A stretch of DNA of 15,534 bases from Spirochaetota bacterium (GTDB lineage Bacteria; Spirochaetota; Spirochaetia; DSM-27196; PWMO01): the NCBI GenBank assembly GCA_009908735.1, contig JAAAOR010000138.1:1-15534 (forward strand). Reading direction: 5' to 3'. Shown piece by piece: positions 12,662 through 15,534 of the stretch. The position numbers were made by a program, and so were the translations under genes. Within the stretch, counting starts at the first letter, position 1. Each line of letters starts with the position of its first letter. The notes beneath the pieces are model-generated. The model ran no database searches and was not told the origin of the DNA. It saw nothing but the letters and a program-made list of their open reading frames with translations.

Positions 12662-13582
12662 TCAGCCTGCCGCCAGTGCCGTTGCGATCGTTCCCGCAAG
12701 CGTCGCATTGTTCTTTGCAAGGGCGATGTTGGTTCGAAGGCTCTCACCTTCGGTGAGCTCACCTACGCGCGAGAGTAAAAACGGCGTGAGCGCCTTGCCT
12801 GACACATCACGGCGCTCGGCATCCTCGAGGGCCGAATCAATGGCGCGGGCGATGTCTTCCGCCGGGGATGCGTGCTCCTCCGGCACTGGATTGGCGATCA
12901 CCGCGCCGCCCTCGAGCCCGAGCCGCCATCCGGCGGCGAGGGCGGCGGCGATCTCCGCGGCATCATCGAGTCGGTAGTCGACGGGATAGCCGCTGTCCTG
13001 TGTATAGAAAGCGGGGAAACGGTCGGTGCGGTAGCCGATCACCGGTACGCCCATCGTCTCGAGGTACTCGAGGGTGCGTCGCAGATCGAGGATAGCTTTC
13101 GCCCCGGCGGAGACCACCGCGACCGGGGTGTGGGAGAGCTCCTGCAGATCCGCCGAAACGTCCCAGGACGTCTCGCCGCCGCGGTGAACGCCGCCGATAC
13201 CGCCCGTTGCAAATACGCGGATTCCGCCGAGATACGCACAGATCATGGTCCCGGCCACCGTCGTTGCTGCGGTCATCCGCCGGGCAACGGCAACGCCGAG
13301 GTCGCGTCTGCTCGCCTTGATGACGTCCTCGCCCTCGGCGAGACGCGAGAGATCGTCGTCTCCGAGCCCTATCTTGATGCGCCCGTCGATAAGCGCGATA
13401 GTTGCCGGCGTCGCCCCGGTCTCCCGGACGGTGCGCTCAAGCAGGCGGGCGGTCTCCAAGTTCTGCGGGTAGGGCATGCCATGCGCGATGATGGTCGACT
13501 CGAGCGCGACGATGCCTCTTCCGTCGCGGCGCGCGTCCGCCGCCTCCTCCGTCATGTCCACAAACGCTTCTGTGTCCCTCAT
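12662..13582 (-). CDS. psuG: Pseudouridine-5'-phosphate glycosidase
   Basis: A 306-residue cytoplasmic lyase/glycosidase that splits pseudouridine 5'-phosphate into uracil and ribose 5-phosphate, breaking the unusual C-C glycosidic bond. The family signature VALESTIIAHGMPYPQN is at 25-41, with catalytic Glu28. Lys162 in VSAGAKAILD aligns with the Schiff-base Lys of E. coli PsuG; Lys89 in VIKASRRDL and the GGIGGVHRG loop (127-135) form the phosphate/substrate site. The C-terminal LAKNNATLAGTIA block (288-300) is also conserved. Length fits the family. Its ATG overlaps the stop of the kinase gene as ATGA (13579-13582), so translation is probably coupled and the two enzymes made in step. Confidence 0.97.
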   Translation of the reverse strand: MRDTEAFVDMTEEAADARRDGRGIVALESTIIAHGMPYPQNLETARLLERTVRETGATPATIALIDGRIKIGLGDDDLSRLAEGEDVIKASRRDLGVAVARRMTAATTVAGTMICAYLGGIRVFATGGIGGVHRGGETSWDVSADLQELSHTPVAVVSAGAKAILDLRRTLEYLETMGVPVIGYRTDRFPAFYTQDSGYPVDYRLDDAAEIAAALAAGWRLGLEGGAVIANPVPEEHASPAEDIARAIDSALEDAERRDVSGKALTPFLLSRVGELTEGESLRTNIALAKNNATLAGTIATALAAG

Positions 13583-14484
13583 GATTCTCGCCCTCGTGGA
13601 AACTTCTGAATAGCGCCGAGCGTGAGGTCCGCGGGTACGGTGCCCACTGACTCGACGGTAAGCGTGGCGGCGGCCGCGCCCATCTGTATCGCCGCCTCGA
13701 TGTCGTCGCCGGCGGTGACGCCGGCGCAGAAGCCGGCCGTAAACGCGTCACCGGCACCGTTTTCATCGATGACCCGCGCCGGAAACGACGGGTAGGGAAC
13801 GCTGTCCCCGCTCAACAGAGACACCCGGTCCACACCCTGCGAGCCACGGGTGACCAGAGCATTGTCGGCATGGACGACGCTTCGATCCCTGCAAGCTGCG
13901 GCAAAGGCGACGTACTCGTCAACGTTCATGATGATCCAGTCGGCGCGGGCGTCGACCCCGACGAGCCGCCGAACCTTCGGCACGGACACAACCTGCACGA
14001 TGCTGAGCGCGCCGTGCGCAGCGGCCCATTCGAGTGTCACGCGAATTGCATCGGTGGGTACATTGGTGTCGACGACCACCGCCGCCGCAGTTGTGATACC
14101 GTTGAGCGCTGCGGAAACGAAGGCGGCATCGGTGCGTGAGGCCCCCGGCATATCGGAGATCGCGGCGTGCATCCTCCCCTCCTCGTCGACAACGGTGAGG
14201 TACACGCCGGTTTTCTCCGCGATGGTAGCGACGCCCGCGACATCCACCCCGGCTTCGGCGCTGCGCGCGAGCACCGCCCCGCCGAACTCGTCGTCTCCGA
14301 CGGTACCCACAAGCCGGCATCGCAAACCGAGTCGTGAAAGTGCCTCGGCGATGTTCCGCCCGGCTCCGCCGGGCGTGATCGAAATCGTCCCCGGATTCGA
14401 GGTACCGGGAACCAGCTCCTCCGCCGTCCGACCCGTCACATCGGCGTTTATCCCGCCGATAACCACTACGTCCACATCACTCAT
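13579..14484 (-). CDS. psuK: PfkB-family kinase, probable pseudouridine kinase
   Basis: A 301-residue ribokinase-like (PfkB) sugar or nucleoside kinase. Both PfkB signatures are present: GGAGRNIAEALSRLG (39-53) and DENGAGDAFTAGFCAG (240-255), with catalytic base Asp246. The N-terminal VVVIGGINADVTGR fits the fold. Because the next gene is psuG, it most likely phosphorylates pseudouridine to pseudouridine 5'-phosphate, giving the two-step path to uracil and ribose 5-phosphate. Substrate is assigned from context, since PfkB members are hard to separate by sequence. ATG 14484 is chosen because the family N-terminus begins there; the frame runs on to 14829 but that part overlaps yaaA on the other strand. 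No clear ribosome site. Confidence 0.9.
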   Translation of the reverse strand: MSDVDVVVIGGINADVTGRTAEELVPGTSNPGTISITPGGAGRNIAEALSRLGLRCRLVGTVGDDEFGGAVLARSAEAGVDVAGVATIAEKTGVYLTVVDEEGRMHAAISDMPGASRTDAAFVSAALNGITTAAAVVVDTNVPTDAIRVTLEWAAAHGALSIVQVVSVPKVRRLVGVDARADWIIMNVDEYVAFAAACRDRSVVHADNALVTRGSQGVDRVSLLSGDSVPYPSFPARVIDENGAGDAFTAGFCAGVTAGDDIEAAIQMGAAAATLTVESVGTVPADLTLGAIQKFPRGRES

Positions 14485-14490
14485 GGTCTC

Positions 14491-14519
14491 ATCTTCGCCG
14501 GTGGGCGCATTCGAATCAA
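14491..14519 (-). promoter_or_regulatory. Weak candidate promoter of psuK
   Basis: On the minus strand TTGATT (plus 14514-14519), 17 bases, GAAGAT (14491-14496), then 6 bases to ATG 14484. The -10 box is poor, but the spacing matches the near-leaderless layout of other genes here. The gap shared with yaaA is only 55 bases. Confidence 0.3.
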
Positions 14520-14524
14520 GGCAG

Positions 14525-14530
14525 TATCTT
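14525..14530 (+). promoter_or_regulatory. Candidate -10 element of yaaA
   Basis: TATCTT lies 9 bases before ATG 14540. No Shine-Dalgarno and no good -35 box are seen. Confidence 0.3.
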
Positions 14531-14539
14531 GTGGTCACT

Positions 14540-15316
14540 ATGCTCGCTCTACTCTCACCTACTAAAACGCTCGATTGGCAGACCCCCGCGTCGGCATCTC
14601 CGCGCAGCACCCCGCGCTTTCTCGAAGACGCCGCCCCTGTCGCGGATCGTTTAAAGAGGCTCTCGGTTGATGATCTCTCGGCCCTCTTCGGCGTAAAGGA
14701 GAAAACCGCTGCCATAGCCTGGGACCGCATGCAGAGATGGGACACCGCCGGGCATGAAACCGACGGCCGCCCCGCCCTCTTCGCCTTTTCGGGACCGGTG
14801 TATAAGGCCATGGATCCCTGGAGTTTCACCTCCGAGGAGCTCGAGCACGCTCAGTCGAGCTTTCTCATCCTCTCGGGTCTCTACGGCGTGCTCGCGCCCC
14901 TCGACGGCATCATGCCCTACCGCCTGGATATGGGCGCGGGGCTCGAGCCGCCGGAGGGCACCAAGCTCGTTGACTACTGGCGCGATCGCGTCACCGCCGT
15001 CGTTGCAGAGCAGGCTCGCGAGGTCGGCGCGGAGGCCGTGTTGAACCTCGCCTCCAAGGAGTACGTACAGGCCGTGAATGCCGACCAGCTTCCTGTGCCG
15101 CTTATCGAGTGCCGGTTTGAGGAGCTTAAAGACGGCGCCTACCGCCAGGTCCGCAATCAGATAAAGCGTGCACGCGGCCTCATGGCATCCCATCTCGCCC
15201 GGAGTCGGGCGACGCGTCTCGAGGAGGCGAAGCGCTTCCGCCTCGACGGCTACACCTACCGGCAGGATCGCTCCGAGGCGAGGACCCTGGTTTTCGCCCG
15301 GGATTCGGTCGGCTGA
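14540..15316 (+). CDS. yaaA: YaaA/DUF328 family peroxide stress protein
   Basis: A 258-residue member of the YaaA (DUF328/UPF0246) family. E. coli YaaA limits free iron and DNA damage during hydrogen peroxide stress and has been reported to bind DNA. The family landmarks are all present: LALLSPTKTLD (2-12), FSGPVYKAMDP (83-93), LSGLYGVLAPLDGIMPYRLDMG (111-132), NLASKEYVQAV (169-179), ARGLMASHLAR (211-221), and FRLDGYTY near the C-terminus. NLASKEY has Lys where many relatives have Asn. ATG 14540 starts the family motif directly; the long open frame upstream is a shadow of psuK. No ribosome site; TATCTT lies 9 bases upstream. It is divergent from psuK, and apbE follows after 40 bases. Confidence 0.95.
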   Translation: MLALLSPTKTLDWQTPASASPRSTPRFLEDAAPVADRLKRLSVDDLSALFGVKEKTAAIAWDRMQRWDTAGHETDGRPALFAFSGPVYKAMDPWSFTSEELEHAQSSFLILSGLYGVLAPLDGIMPYRLDMGAGLEPPEGTKLVDYWRDRVTAVVAEQAREVGAEAVLNLASKEYVQAVNADQLPVPLIECRFEELKDGAYRQVRNQIKRARGLMASHLARSRATRLEEAKRFRLDGYTYRQDRSEARTLVFARDSVG

Positions 15317-15320
15317 GCGG

Positions 15321-15350
15321 TTGCAGCACCGTGGGACGCTTGCGTATATT
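15321..15350 (+). promoter_or_regulatory. Candidate promoter of the ApbE-like gene
   Basis: TTGCAG (15321-15326; weak), 18 bases, TATATT (15345-15350; 5 of 6), then 6 bases to ATG 15357. Transcription from this box would begin at or beside the ATG. The promoter lies right after the yaaA stop, so apbE may be transcribed on its own. Confidence 0.45.
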
Positions 15351-15356
15351 TCCCCT

Positions 15357-15534
15357 ATGCACAGATTACTATCCGGCGGCGGCGTGCGGCTTGCCGTTGT
15401 TTTGGTCGCGCTCGCGTCGCTTGTCGGCTGTTCCAATACACCCGAAGAGCCGGAGACCCGCACCCAGCTGATTCTCGGTACCACGGTGACCATCCGCATC
15501 TACGAAGCGGCGACAGATGCCGCTTTCGAGCGAT
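15357..15534 (+). CDS. apbE: ApbE-like FAD:protein FMN transferase lipoprotein, 3'-truncated by window edge
   Basis: Only the first 59 codons are present. They encode a lipoprotein signal: a basic start, a Val/Leu/Ala-rich core, and the lipobox SLVGC with Cys25. An acidic linker (PEEPETRT) and TQLILGTTVTIRIYEAA follow. The GT-V-I pattern at this point is like the first strand of ApbE proteins, which attach FMN from FAD to a Thr of target proteins such as NqrC and RnfG at the membrane, outside the cytoplasm. The lipoprotein call is firm. The ApbE call rests on one strand and is moderate: the key GMT/catalytic motifs lie beyond the window. No ribosome site; a strong -10 box lies 6 bases upstream of the start. 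Confidence 0.65.
   Translation, partial: MHRLLSGGGVRLAVVLVALASLVGCSNTPEEPETRTQLILGTTVTIRIYEAATDAAFER

Noticed and set aside
13850..14539. Possible long N-terminal extension of YaaA
   Set aside because: It is antisense to psuK and of low complexity (Ser/Thr/Ala/Pro); the family starts exactly at MLALLSPTKTLD.
1..15534. tRNA, rRNA, CRISPR, insertion sequence or integration site
   Set aside because: No cloverleaf-type sequence, regularly spaced repeats, transposase motifs or terminal inverted repeats were seen; nearly all the window is coding.

Overview
The window is a gene-dense piece of a GC-rich bacterial chromosome. It holds 16 protein genes (two cut by the window ends) on both strands, with no RNA genes, no insertion sequences and no CRISPR. 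The longest gap between genes is only about 100 bases. The organism is probably a free-living, high-GC spirochaete. This is inference from the overall gene mix: lipoproteins, an FHA-GGDEF signalling protein, a type II NADH dehydrogenase fused to a DoxX-like membrane domain, and acidic linkers. No marker gene in the window fixes the taxon.

Layout. 1-1358 (+): the end of a PhnE-type ABC permease with an Ig/TIG-like extracytoplasmic domain, then a small divergent-PAP2 membrane protein. 1441-2812 (-): a secreted protein of unknown function and a rhomboid protease. 2906-5162 (+): an alpha/beta hydrolase with an Asp nucleophile, the 23S rRNA methyltransferase RlmE, and an NlpC/P60-like lipoprotein. 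5225-8515 (-): a polyprenyl diphosphate synthase and the NDH-2/DoxX fusion, separated by a clear intrinsic terminator. 8613-9943 (-): an FHA-GGDEF diguanylate cyclase and a small tyrosine phosphatase. 10023-11291 (+): a DUF427 protein followed at once by a P-loop ATPase resembling secretion ATPases. 11395-14484 (-): a Prx6-type peroxiredoxin, an unknown protein, and the pseudouridine catabolism pair (glycosidase plus PfkB kinase) joined by an ATGA overlap. 14540-15534 (+): YaaA (peroxide stress) and the start of an ApbE-type flavin transferase lipoprotein.

How the genes work together. Three themes recur. Respiration and redox: NDH-2/DoxX, the polyprenyl synthase (possible quinone side chain), ApbE, peroxiredoxin and YaaA. 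Envelope: the NlpC lipoprotein, the PAP2-like protein, rhomboid and the PhnE permease. RNA: RlmE and recycling of pseudouridine.

The most interesting signal is regulatory. Eight genes (starts at 2127, 2812, 2906, 4422, 9533, 9943, 14540, 15357) lack a usable Shine-Dalgarno sequence and instead carry a TANNNT hexamer 6-10 bases before the start codon. A ninth (14484) has the same spacing with a poorer hexamer. Several also have a plausible -35 box 17-18 bases further up. This predicts leaderless or nearly leaderless mRNAs. Other genes (3740, 8515, 10023, 12039, 12568) keep strong Shine-Dalgarno sites. The other notable items are the NDH-2/DoxX fusion with an acidic insert containing three SASPEWE-type repeats, the Asp-for-Ser nucleophile in the hydrolase, and the DUF427/ATPase pair.
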